Shown here: positions 18,758-26,029 of the stretch, piece after piece | How positions within the stretch are numbered: the stretch's first letter is position 1 | How the letters are laid out: each line of letters starts with the position of its first letter | Made by a program: the position numbers and the translations under genes | Assembly: GCA_031288865.1 (NCBI GenBank) | Contig: JAITQN010000141.1 | Span: forward strand, 1-38,650 | Length of the DNA stretch: 38,650 nt | Direction: 5' to 3' | DNA from: Prevotellaceae bacterium | GTDB taxonomy: Bacteria > Bacteroidota > Bacteroidia > Bacteroidales > UBA932 | Notes under the pieces: model-generated | Database searches by the model: none | Seen by the model: only the letters and a program-made list of their open reading frames with translations | What the model was told of the DNA's origin: nothing

Positions 18758-18874
18758 TACTTAGATTTTAAAGTTTAGTTTTCATAATACTTAAAATATT
18801 CTAATTTGAATTAACAACACAAAGGAACAAATTTGTTCCTTATTTTCCAAATTTATTTTCTTGATTTGCCAAAA

Positions 18875-20605
18875 CTACCCAATCCGTAATTCCTGCTTGA
18901 TACGTTCGAATTTGGCATGGAGTTCGGCAGTTACCTTGTCGAACTGCGCCCTGTCTTTTAAGTCGGCGCGCACACCGAAGTAGAATTTGATTTTCGGCTC
19001 GGTGCCCGACGGACGCACCGACACGATGGTGCCGTCGTGGGTGATGAATTGTAATACGTTCGACTTCTGCATGCGGATGGGGCTGCGCCGGCCGGTGAGC
19101 AGGTCGACCGACTCCGATTTGAGATAATCGTGAATACACGCCACTTTCGACCCGTCGATGCTTTGCGGAGGGTTGTCGCGAAACGCAACCATCATTTGTT
19201 GTATCTGCGCCAGTCCGTCTTTGCCTTTTTTGGTAATGGAGAGGAGCGTTTCCCTGTAGTAGCCGTATTCCGCGTAGATGTCGAGCAATACGTCGAACAT
19301 GGTTTTTCCTTGCGCCGCCGCCCAGGCCGCCATTTCGGCAAGGGTGCAGCAGGTGGCTACGGCGTCTTTGTCGCGCACAAATTCGCCGATGTTGTATCCG
19401 TAGCTTTCCTCGCCGCCGCCGATAAACACCTTCTTTCCTTCCTGCTCGCGGATTACTTCGGCAATGAATTTGAATCCGGTGAACACATTGTAATATTCCA
19501 CGCCGAACCGCTCTGCAAGCGTCTTCATGAGGTTAGTGGTGACAATGGTTTTGATGATATATTCCTTGCCGGTAAGTTTGCCGAGTTCCTTCCACCGGCG
19601 CAGCAGGTAGTAGGTGAGGAGCGACGCGGTTTGGTTGCCGTTCAGCAGGAAAAATTCTTTTTTATCATTGCGGATGGCAAGTCCTACGCGGTCGGCGTCG
19701 GGGTCGGAGGCCATGATCATGTCGGCGCCCGAGTCGGTGGCTTTTTCAATAGCCATCTTGAAGGCGCTGTGTTCTTCGGGGTTCGGCGACTCCACCGTGG
19801 GGAAATTTCCGTCGCTCACGTCCTGTTCCGGCACCCTGATGATGTTGCTGAATCCTTTGCGGCGCAGGGCTTCCGGAATGAGCACCACGCCCGTGCCGTG
19901 GAGCGGTGTATACACAATGCGTACCTGGTTGTTCTGTTGTATGGCCTCGGGCGAAAGCGCCAGGCTTAGTATTTTTTCGAGGTATATTTCGTCAATTTCC
20001 TTGCCTATGCGTTTGATATTTTCTCCCTGACCGGTGAATTGTACCATGGCGGGGTCGGTGATTTTTTCCACCTCGGCGATGATGTTGGTGTCGTGCGGCG
20101 AGGTAACCTGTGCGCCGTCGTCCCAGTAGGCTTTGTAGCCGTTGTACTCCTTTGGATTGTGTGACGCGGTGACCACTACGCCGCTTTGACAGCCTAAGTG
20201 GCGAATGGTGAAACTGAGTTCCGGCGTGGGACGCATGCCGTCGAAAAGAAACACCTTGATGCCGTTGGCTGCAAACACTTCGGCGGTGATTTGGGCGAAA
20301 TAAGCGCTGTTGTTGCGACTGTCGTGCGTGATGGCCACTTTGATTCCGGGCAAATCCGGAAAACTTTTCTTGAGGTAATTGGCCAGCCCCTGCGTAGCCA
20401 TCCCCACGGTGTATTTGTTCATGCGGTTGGTGCCTACGCCCATGATGCCGCGCAGACCGCCTGTGCCGAATTCGAGGTTTTTATAAAAACTTTCCTCCAG
20501 TTCCCTGGGATTTGTGTCGACTAATGCTTTTACCTGTGCTTTGGTTTCTTCGTCATAGCTTCCCGTGAGCCATGTTTCGATTCGTTGCTTAATGATTGGG
20601 TCCAT
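18875..20605 (-). CDS. Phosphoglucomutase/phosphomannomutase (alpha-D-phosphohexomutase)
   Basis: A 576-residue alpha-D-phosphohexomutase that interconverts hexose 1- and 6-phosphates, feeding glycogen, sugar-nucleotide and glycolytic pathways. All four family motifs are present: the phosphoserine loop TASHNPKEYNGYK (about 145-157), the metal loop DPDADRVG (about 302-309), the sugar loop GGGEESYGY (about 400), and the phosphate-binding RPSGTEPKIKFY (about 530). Length matches the long PgcA-type enzymes of Bacteroidetes and Firmicutes. The next gene upstream on the same strand is the RmlD-like reductase, 21 bp away, so the two may be cotranscribed. Confidence 0.93.
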   Translation of the reverse strand: MDPIIKQRIETWLTGSYDEETKAQVKALVDTNPRELEESFYKNLEFGTGGLRGIMGVGTNRMNKYTVGMATQGLANYLKKSFPDLPGIKVAITHDSRNNSAYFAQITAEVFAANGIKVFLFDGMRPTPELSFTIRHLGCQSGVVVTASHNPKEYNGYKAYWDDGAQVTSPHDTNIIAEVEKITDPAMVQFTGQGENIKRIGKEIDEIYLEKILSLALSPEAIQQNNQVRIVYTPLHGTGVVLIPEALRRKGFSNIIRVPEQDVSDGNFPTVESPNPEEHSAFKMAIEKATDSGADMIMASDPDADRVGLAIRNDKKEFFLLNGNQTASLLTYYLLRRWKELGKLTGKEYIIKTIVTTNLMKTLAERFGVEYYNVFTGFKFIAEVIREQEGKKVFIGGGEESYGYNIGEFVRDKDAVATCCTLAEMAAWAAAQGKTMFDVLLDIYAEYGYYRETLLSITKKGKDGLAQIQQMMVAFRDNPPQSIDGSKVACIHDYLKSESVDLLTGRRSPIRMQKSNVLQFITHDGTIVSVRPSGTEPKIKFYFGVRADLKDRAQFDKVTAELHAKFERIKQELRIG

Positions 20606-20626
20606 AATTTTTGGGTTTAGGTTATA

Positions 20627-21493
20627 TTATTGTTTTTGGAAACATCGCGCGAGCGCCTCTTCCCACGAGGGAATGGCGAGCCCGTATGTTGTTCTGATTT
20701 TCTCTTTACTCAGTATGCTATATTTGGGACGCGAGGCTTTCGTCGGATATTCGGCGGTGGCTACCGGCTGTATGGTGCAATGGCGCTGCCCGAGTTGCAT
20801 GATGCGCCGGGCGAAGTCGAACCACGTGCACACGCCCTCGTTGGTGTAATGATACACGCCCGGAACGAATTTCCGGTTGCCTTGAACCACGCTGTCGATT
20901 ATGGCGAGTAGTGCTTCGGCGAGGTCGGCGGCGTAGGTAGGAGAGCCGTGCTGGTCGTTCACCACGTTGAGGGTGGGACGTTCGGCGCCGAGGCGCAGCA
21001 TGGTGTTCACGAAATTATTGCCTTCGCGGGTGTAGAGCCATGCGGTGCGTACTACCATGGTTTGCGGGTGCGACAGGGCGGCGGTTTCGCCGGCAAGCTT
21101 ACTTCGTCCGTAGGCCGACTGTGGATTGGGTGCGTCGTCTTCGGTGTAGGGCGTCGTTTTTGTTCCGTCGAATACATAATCGGTGGAAATGTGAATAAGG
21201 CTTGCCCGACAAGCGCCGGCGGCATCGGCCATGTGTTGCACGGCCGTGGCGTTAACGGCGAAGGCCTTGTCTTCTTCGTCTTCCGCTCTGTCTACGGCGG
21301 TGTAGGCTGCACAATTGATGATGAATGAAGGCTGGTGCCGGTGTGTGTATGCCGCTACTGCGCGACGGTCGGCAAGGTCTAAATTATGAATATCGGTACA
21401 CAATAGCTGTAGCGTGGGATAGCGCGCGGCCGCTTCCTGCAGGTCGCGTCCCAATTGGCCATTACAGCCGGTGATAAGTATCTTTTTTGTCAT
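20627..21493 (-). CDS. rfbD: dTDP-4-dehydrorhamnose reductase (RmlD/RfbD)
   Basis: A 288-residue extended short-chain dehydrogenase that makes dTDP-L-rhamnose from dTDP-4-dehydrorhamnose, a surface polysaccharide precursor. The NAD(P)-binding motif GCNGQLG is at about 9-15; STDYVFDG is near 106-113; the catalytic YxxxK is YGRSK near 130. A much longer open frame extends upstream, antisense to dnaX, but the conserved protein starts at the ATG at 21491-21493 (MTKKILITG). An imperfect divergent promoter lies just upstream. No other rhamnose genes are in the window. Confidence 0.92.
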   Translation of the reverse strand: MTKKILITGCNGQLGRDLQEAAARYPTLQLLCTDIHNLDLADRRAVAAYTHRHQPSFIINCAAYTAVDRAEDEEDKAFAVNATAVQHMADAAGACRASLIHISTDYVFDGTKTTPYTEDDAPNPQSAYGRSKLAGETAALSHPQTMVVRTAWLYTREGNNFVNTMLRLGAERPTLNVVNDQHGSPTYAADLAEALLAIIDSVVQGNRKFVPGVYHYTNEGVCTWFDFARRIMQLGQRHCTIQPVATAEYPTKASRPKYSILSKEKIRTTYGLAIPSWEEALARCFQKQ

Positions 21494-21513
21494 ATTTTGT
21501 CGTTTCACCGCCA

Positions 21514-21542
21514 CGAAGATAGTAATATTTTTTAAATTCAAA
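21514..21542 (-). promoter_or_regulatory. Putative promoter of rfbD
   Basis: On the minus strand TTTG (21539-21542), 17 bp, then TATCTTCG (21514-21521), one mismatch from TAnnTTTG, about 20 bp before the ATG. It is back-to-back with the dnaX promoter. Confidence 0.4.
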
Positions 21543-21550
21543 ATAATTGC

Positions 21551-21558
21551 TACCTTTG
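21551..21558 (+). promoter_or_regulatory. -7 promoter element of dnaX, giving a nearly leaderless mRNA
   Basis: TACCTTTG matches TAnnTTTG exactly. It ends 7 bp before the dnaX ATG at 21566, so the predicted transcription start falls at or next to the start codon. The -33 position reads TTTT rather than TTTG. Confidence 0.6.
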
Positions 21559-21565
21559 TCATCCT

Positions 21566-23236
21566 ATGGAACATTTTATAGTATCGGCAAGAAAATACCG
21601 CCCCTTGACTTTTGAATCGGTTGTGGGGCAGGAAAATATTGGCACTACGTTGAAAAATGCCATTCAGCGCAAGCAGCTGGCGCATGCCTATCTGTTTTGC
21701 GGCCCGCGCGGCGTGGGAAAAACGACATGCGCCCGCATTTTCGCAAAAACGATTAATTGCCAAAATCTGACGCCGGAACTGGAGGCGTGCGGCGAATGTG
21801 AGTCGTGCCGCTCGTTTGCCGAAGGCCGTTCCTACAGCATTCATGAGTTGGATGCGGCTTCCAACAACTCGGTAGACGATATCCGCGTGCTTACCGACCA
21901 AGTGCGCGTGCCGCCACAGATAGGCCACTACAGCGTATACATTATCGACGAGGTGCACATGCTTTCGTCGAGCGCGTTCAATGCGTTTCTGAAAACGCTG
22001 GAGGAGCCACCGGCGCATGCCATTTTTATTTTAGCCACCACCGAAAAACACAAGATACTTCCTACCATTTTGTCGCGTTGCCAGATCTACGATTTCAGCC
22101 GTATTTCCATTCCCGACATGGTGAAGCACCTTGCGAATATTGCGGCCAAAGAGGGCGTGCAGGCCGAGCCCGAAGCGCTGAACGTGATTGCCCGGAAAGC
22201 CGACGGCGCCATGCGCGACGCCCTTTCGATTTACGACCAGGCGGTGGCTTTTTGCGGCAGCAATCTGACGTATGCCAATGTCATCGAGAACCTGAACGTG
22301 CTCGATTATGAATATTATTTCAAGCTCACCGGCCATTTCACCAATCAGCGCTACGCCGATGCGCTGTTGTTGTTTGATGAAGTGCTGGCCAAGGGCTTTG
22401 ATGCGCAGCATTTCATTGCAGGGTTGAGCATCCACTTCCGGGATTTGCTGGTGTGTAAAGACCCTCGCACGCTGCCGTTGCTCGAGGTTGGCGATGCTGT
22501 GGCAAAACGTTATGCGGAGCAGGCGGAGCAGGTGTCATATCCTTTTTTGTATGAAGCGTTGCAGCTCACCAATGCGTGCGAAATGGGCTACAAGTCGAGT
22601 GGAAACCCGCGGCTGCATGTCGAACTCGCCTTGTTGCGCCTGTCGAATATAGACGCTGAAAAAAAAAACGATAGTGCCGAAGTAACAGCCGAAACAGCGA
22701 AAGCAGCGCCTGTGGTTGAGCCTGCACCGCCTCCGGCAACCCGTTCGATACATATTCCGAAAGTTTCATCACCCGCTTATACCCCGCCGGTTGTCAAGGA
22801 AATTTCATTGAAGGACGCTATGGCTCCAAAAGTGGAGCCGGGAAAGGTGGAGGTGCAGCAGGCGGAGCGAAAAAGTAATCTGTTTACACAAGCGCAACTG
22901 CTGGACGCGTGGACAGCGCTGGTGTTGCACGTGGCCGGCAAGCCGCGTTTGACCGCCGTATTGAAAGAGATTTCGCCGGAGTTGAAAGAGGAAGATACCA
23001 TCACTTTTCCAGTGTGGAACAGTCATCAAAAGGAATGGATAGAGAAAAATGAAACCATTCTGGGGTTCTTACGTGATAAATTGCAAAACGACAATATCAA
23101 GTTAGACGTCACGATAAACCAGCAGGAAGAAGGCGCCAAGGCGCCTTATACTCATGATGAAAAATTCCGGTTTCTGGTAGAACAATACCCGGTTGTAGCC
23201 CAGATGAAGCAGGTGATGAGTTTAGATATAAGATAA
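21566..23236 (+). CDS. dnaX: DNA polymerase III subunit gamma/tau
   Basis: A 556-residue clamp-loader ATPase. The start MEHFIVSARKYRPLTFESVVGQ matches the family N-terminus. The Walker A motif is GPRGVGKTT near residue 48. Next comes the zinc module with Cys in NCQNL and CGECESC near 66-82, then Walker B DEVHML near 130, and the sensor region ATTEKHKILPTILSRCQ near 156-173. After about residue 370 a Pro/Ala-rich linker leads to a tau-like C-terminal domain. It loads the sliding clamp and links the polymerase cores at the fork. It is followed after 16 bp by a permease gene, probably in the same transcript. No slippery frameshift site for a short gamma form stands out; an A8 run at about 22661-22668 near the linker is worth noting. 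Confidence 0.96.
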   Translation: MEHFIVSARKYRPLTFESVVGQENIGTTLKNAIQRKQLAHAYLFCGPRGVGKTTCARIFAKTINCQNLTPELEACGECESCRSFAEGRSYSIHELDAASNNSVDDIRVLTDQVRVPPQIGHYSVYIIDEVHMLSSSAFNAFLKTLEEPPAHAIFILATTEKHKILPTILSRCQIYDFSRISIPDMVKHLANIAAKEGVQAEPEALNVIARKADGAMRDALSIYDQAVAFCGSNLTYANVIENLNVLDYEYYFKLTGHFTNQRYADALLLFDEVLAKGFDAQHFIAGLSIHFRDLLVCKDPRTLPLLEVGDAVAKRYAEQAEQVSYPFLYEALQLTNACEMGYKSSGNPRLHVELALLRLSNIDAEKKNDSAEVTAETAKAAPVVEPAPPPATRSIHIPKVSSPAYTPPVVKEISLKDAMAPKVEPGKVEVQQAERKSNLFTQAQLLDAWTALVLHVAGKPRLTAVLKEISPELKEEDTITFPVWNSHQKEWIEKNETILGFLRDKLQNDNIKLDVTINQQEEGAKAPYTHDEKFRFLVEQYPVVAQMKQVMSLDIR

Positions 23237-23252
23237 TGTAATTCGTGAAAGG

Positions 23253-24134
23253 ATGAAAAACGCCGCATGGATATATACAGGTATTTTGCTCGCCATTGTC
23301 TTTTGGGGCATGTCGTTTGTGTGGGTCGACCAGTTGCTGGGCGCGGGCTTGCCCCCGTTCAGCCTTATAACGGCGCGGCTTGTTATTTCGGCCATCTTCT
23401 TGTCGCTTGTTTCCCTTGGCTTGGGAAAATTGCAGCGTCCCGCCCTCGCCGACCTGAAATGGATTGTTCTGATGGCGCTGTTTGAGCCGTTCCTCTACTT
23501 TATCGGCGAAACCAAAGGCATCCAACTGACCACGCCCACTACCGCCTCCGTGATTGTGTCTACCATTCCGTTGTTCGCCATGCTGCTGGGCTTTTTGGTG
23601 TACAAGGAAAGAATGAGCGGCCTTAATATTTTCGGTGCGGTGCTGGCGGCGGCGGGGGTTCTCCTGTCGGTTTTGAATGAAGAGATGTCGATAAAGGTAA
23701 ATGTATTGGGTGTGGTGATGCTGCTTTTTGCCGTGCTTTCCACGATTGGCTATTCTTTGGTCGTTAAAAAATTATCTTCGAAGTATAATGTATTTACGAT
23801 AGTTGTTTTCCAAAACACACTGGGCGCGCTCCTGTTCCTGCCGCTTGCCTTGTCGGAATACGGCGCATTGCACCAGTTCACTTTTTCCTTTGCAACGGCC
23901 TATCCGCTGGTTCTTTTGGCGCTGTTGCCCTCCACGATGTCCTTCATTTTTTATGTCAACTGCATACACCGCATCGGGGTGGTTCGCGCCAACATGTTTT
24001 CCACGTTGATGCCGGTGATTACGCTGCTTTTTTCGGCGGCGTTAGGCCGCGAGCTGTTGAACCTGCGCAACGGCACGGGCGTGCTCATTGTGATAGCAGG
24101 GCTGCTGTTGACGCAGGTGAGAAAGAAGAAGTAA
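23253..24134 (+). CDS. EamA/DMT-family inner-membrane transporter
   Basis: A 293-residue protein with about ten membrane segments arranged as two five-helix EamA halves, typical of the drug/metabolite transporter superfamily. Visible family features are WGMSFVWVDQLL near the N-terminus, PTTASVIVSTIPLFAMLLGFL in the first half and PSTMSFIFYVNCIHRIG in the second. The substrate cannot be predicted. It follows dnaX by 16 bp. Its 3' end converges on the MNT gene with 23 bp between. Confidence 0.88.
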   Translation: MKNAAWIYTGILLAIVFWGMSFVWVDQLLGAGLPPFSLITARLVISAIFLSLVSLGLGKLQRPALADLKWIVLMALFEPFLYFIGETKGIQLTTPTTASVIVSTIPLFAMLLGFLVYKERMSGLNIFGAVLAAAGVLLSVLNEEMSIKVNVLGVVMLLFAVLSTIGYSLVVKKLSSKYNVFTIVVFQNTLGALLFLPLALSEYGALHQFTFSFATAYPLVLLALLPSTMSFIFYVNCIHRIGVVRANMFSTLMPVITLLFSAALGRELLNLRNGTGVLIVIAGLLLTQVRKKK

Positions 24135-24157
24135 GCGCTTTCTGTTTCAAGAAACAT

Positions 24158-24487
24158 TCACTTTCCGCTCGTTTTTATCAATATGCCCTCTTTTTTGATT
24201 TCTTCAATGAATGGATCTCCAGCCTGAAAATGTTCGGTGGGATAGGTTTTTGATTCAATGCGAAGATAAGGTTGTTTTATGCCAATATAAGGGAATAGCC
24301 TTTTGTCTATAAACCCCAATCCGGTGAATTCGTCGGCAACCAATGCCACATCAATATCCGACCATTCGTGTTGTGTGCCTTTGGCAAACGACCCGAACAA
24401 GATAACGGCACGTAGACGAACGCCTCGCCCCTCTATTTCCCGTGCATAGCTTTCAGCTATTTTGATTGCAGCATTTCGAGTAAGCAT
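24158..24487 (-). CDS. MNT-type minimal nucleotidyltransferase (HEPN/MNT pair)
   Basis: A 109-residue minimal nucleotidyltransferase of the NTP_transf_2 class. The signature GSFAKGTQHEWSDIDVALV (about 32-50) carries the Gly-Ser and the paired Asp residues that bind metal and nucleotide. MNT proteins pair with HEPN proteins as toxin-antitoxin or antiviral modules, in some cases inactivating the HEPN partner by adding nucleotides. Its start lies inside the end of the HEPN gene (31-bp overlap), so translation is coupled. Confidence 0.88.
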   Translation of the reverse strand: MLTRNAAIKIAESYAREIEGRGVRLRAVILFGSFAKGTQHEWSDIDVALVADEFTGLGFIDKRLFPYIGIKQPYLRIESKTYPTEHFQAGDPFIEEIKKEGILIKTSGK

Positions 24488-24855
24488 GTTCGTATCTCCT
24501 TAACTTTTATCAGCTCGCTAGTTGTAAAACTTTCGGTGCAGACTTTATGTATTTTGTTCAGATAGTCGGGATAGCGGCTCGATAATTGGAAATCGTTAAA
24601 ATTTGCCAAAAACTCCATTCTGTCTTTGCCCAAATTGACATTGGAATTAATCAGTAGCCATGTAATATTGTGAATTTTGGGGGGCAAATTTCCCTCATGA
24701 TGTTTTACCCAAAGGGCTTTTGCCAATTTTTCAAGCGTTAAATGCGCCCAAAACAAGCAATGCAGATAACGTTTCCTGTCCAGTAAAGCGTCTACGGAAA
24801 GCCAGTCCTCTTCTGCCGAGTTTATCCAATAGTCAATATGTTGTTCTTTTGTCAT
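24457..24855 (-). CDS. HEPN domain protein (partner of MNT)
   Basis: A 132-residue HEPN-domain protein, from the ATG giving MTKEQHIDYWI; an upstream start would add 13 residues. Typical features are the long helices around AEEDWLSVDALLDRKRYLHCLFWAHLTLEKLAKALWVKH (family pattern) and the SSRYPDYL motif near 98-105. I do not see the R-x4-6-H ribonuclease motif, so it belongs with the PF05168-type HEPN proteins rather than the HepT RNases, and toxicity is uncertain. It overlaps the MNT gene by 31 bp. A consensus promoter is located just upstream and its -33 box touches the hairpin at 24912-24953. Confidence 0.85.
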   Translation of the reverse strand: MTKEQHIDYWINSAEEDWLSVDALLDRKRYLHCLFWAHLTLEKLAKALWVKHHEGNLPPKIHNITWLLINSNVNLGKDRMEFLANFNDFQLSSRYPDYLNKIHKVCTESFTTSELIKVKEIRTCLLEMLQSK

Positions 24856-24881
24856 TATAATCGGTAAGCGCTCATTCTCCG

Positions 24882-24914
24882 CAAAGGTACGCAAAATATT
24901 CCATTTCCCCCAAA
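24882..24914 (-). promoter_or_regulatory. Promoter of the HEPN/MNT pair
   Basis: On the minus strand TACCTTTG (24882-24889) matches the -7 consensus. A TTTG lies 21 bp upstream (24911-24914), made of the last bases of the hairpin arm. The predicted start is close to 24875, about 20 bp before the HEPN ATG. Confidence 0.6.
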
Positions 24915-24953
24915 CGCATCGCCGCCCGCCACAAGGTGGGCGGCGATGCGTTT
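24912..24953. terminator. Very strong 19-bp hairpin with ACAA loop
   Basis: AAACGCATCGCCGCCCGCC (24912-24930) pairs with 24935-24953 over 19 positions, only one of them a G-T pair, around the loop ACAA. TTTTAATT follows on the plus strand; on the minus strand the 3' side is TTTGGGGG, a poor T-tract. It separates the FISUMP lipoprotein gene from HEPN/MNT and probably ends or stabilises the FISUMP transcript. Confidence 0.7.
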
Positions 24954-24998
24954 TAATTGCGGTGCAGCGAAGAAAGTCGCTATGCGGGGCTCACTTTA

Positions 24999-25727
24999 TT
25001 ACGATTTATCCTTAACGCATCTAACCTGTAGACCGGCAAATCGGTCATTGTAGTGCCATCCGGTGTGTCCCCATATAGTAATGCACGATATTGCAAATTT
25101 CGGATAGCGCTCATCAGCATCAGACGACCAGTATCTGGTAGCATGATATACACCACGTATTCTATCTGGGAGGGCAAAACCGCCATAACCCCAAACGGCG
25201 CCAAACGTATTGAGCGTAGTTTGTGTTTCGCCGGATAAATATGACGTCAGGTCTTCAAAGTCGGTCTTCGTAGGCACGCGCCACGGTGAGGGACACATCA
25301 CAGCCTTGTTTGCGTTCACATACGGCCAGTTGTAATAATAATAGGTCTTCCCGGTTTCGGAGTTGGTATAGCTGCGGCATTGCGGCTCGGTATCGCTTTC
25401 TTCAAAAGTTTTTTTGTCACATTCCGGGCAATGAACGGCGTCGCTCCACGTTTGGTTGCCGAATGTCCACGCTTGGTCGCTGGCGAAATAGTGTGAGGCC
25501 CCGGCTTTTTCATTGTCGCCACTCTTGCAGCCGGCAATCGCTGCCGCGACGAGGAGAACGGCAAGTGCAGAAACATTTTGCGCGCTTGCAGAAACATTTT
25601 GCGCGCTTGCAAAAACATTTTGCGCGCTTGCAGAAACCTTCTGCGCGTTTGCAGAAACCTTCTGCGCGTTTGCAGAAACATTTTGCGCGTTTGCAGAAAT
25701 CTCCTGTGTGAAAATTGATTTGTTCAT
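24999..25727 (-). CDS. FISUMP-domain lipoprotein with heptad-repeat N-region
   Basis: A 242-residue predicted lipoprotein, using the ATG that gives MNKSIFTQEIS (a TTG three codons upstream is the only alternative). Residues 11-52 are six imperfect heptads of the type S-A-x-A-Q-x-V, encoded by a 21-bp DNA repeat. A hydrophobic stretch SALAVLLVAAAIAGC follows, whose AIAGC is a good lipobox. The signal peptide therefore has an N-region of about 50 residues, far longer than usual. The mature part carries a FISUMP domain: CPSPWRVPTKTDF, YWSSDADERYP, and the ending GLQVRCVKDKS. The ligand is unknown. The start codon lies in an 18-bp inverted repeat shared with the divergent pseudogene at 26021, and a consensus promoter about 300 bp upstream (26037-26067) points at this gene. 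Confidence 0.82.
   Translation of the reverse strand: MNKSIFTQEISANAQNVSANAQKVSANAQKVSASAQNVFASAQNVSASAQNVSALAVLLVAAAIAGCKSGDNEKAGASHYFASDQAWTFGNQTWSDAVHCPECDKKTFEESDTEPQCRSYTNSETGKTYYYYNWPYVNANKAVMCPSPWRVPTKTDFEDLTSYLSGETQTTLNTFGAVWGYGGFALPDRIRGVYHATRYWSSDADERYPKFAISCITIWGHTGWHYNDRFAGLQVRCVKDKS
25566..25691. repeat. 21-bp tandem repeat (six units) inside FISUMP lipoprotein gene
   Basis: Six contiguous 21-bp units start at 25566, 25587, 25608, 25629, 25650 and 25671, with a decayed seventh at 25692-25712. On the plus strand each begins TGCARAAAC and ends GCGCGYT. They fall into two subtypes (GCGCGCT in units 1-3, GCGCGTT in units 4-6), which indicates recent local duplication. All frames on both strands are open. 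In the gene frame they encode the heptads before the lipobox. Confidence 0.9.
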
Positions 25728-25736
25728 CCCAGACAA
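25719..25736. repeat. Left arm of an 18-bp perfect inverted repeat
   Basis: TTTGTTCATCCCAGACAA on the plus strand; its exact reverse complement is at 26012-26029, 275 bp away. This arm contains the ATG of the FISUMP lipoprotein on the minus strand. Confidence 0.9.
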
Positions 25737-26011
25737 AATTGCTAACGACGAAAGTGGCGCAGGCCGCGGGTTTTAGGGTTAGGTGAAAAAAGGAGAGGGG
25801 ATGAATAGAGTAAGAATAACAGGATAAAAATCGATAAAAAATTGATAAAAAGCCGTCACAGCAACACAAATTGACGAGTGGGAAGAAAAAGGGGAAGAAA
25901 AAAAATATAAAAATCCTGAAAGTCAATAATAGCAACAATCGACCTTACTTATTATATAAAATATAAAAAAACTAAATAATGATTATTAATCTGAGGGATA
26001 AAAGCACTGAA

Positions 26012-26029
26012 TTGTCTGGGATGAACAAA
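26012..26029. repeat. Right arm of the 18-bp perfect inverted repeat
   Basis: TTGTCTGGGATGAACAAA on the plus strand, containing the ATG (26021-26023) of the divergent FISUMP pseudogene. The 275 bp between the arms is AT-rich and has no gene and no full TAnnTTTG promoter. Confidence 0.9.

Noticed and set aside
21494-22018. N-terminal extension of the rfbD frame
   Set aside because: The extra 175 residues are antisense to dnaX and lack similarity to the family; the conserved NAD-binding motif begins right after the ATG at 21493.
22650-22675. Programmed frameshift making a short gamma form of DnaX at the A8 run
   Set aside because: The A run is within the linker, but no downstream stem or upstream stimulatory sequence was evident and the frame is intact; noted only as possible.
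25510-25776. Open frames in the other strands of the 21-bp repeat (Cys-Lys-Arg-Ala or Phe-Cys-Ala-type repeats)
   Set aside because: A 21-bp repeat without stops is open in all six frames; only one frame joins a lipobox and a FISUMP domain.
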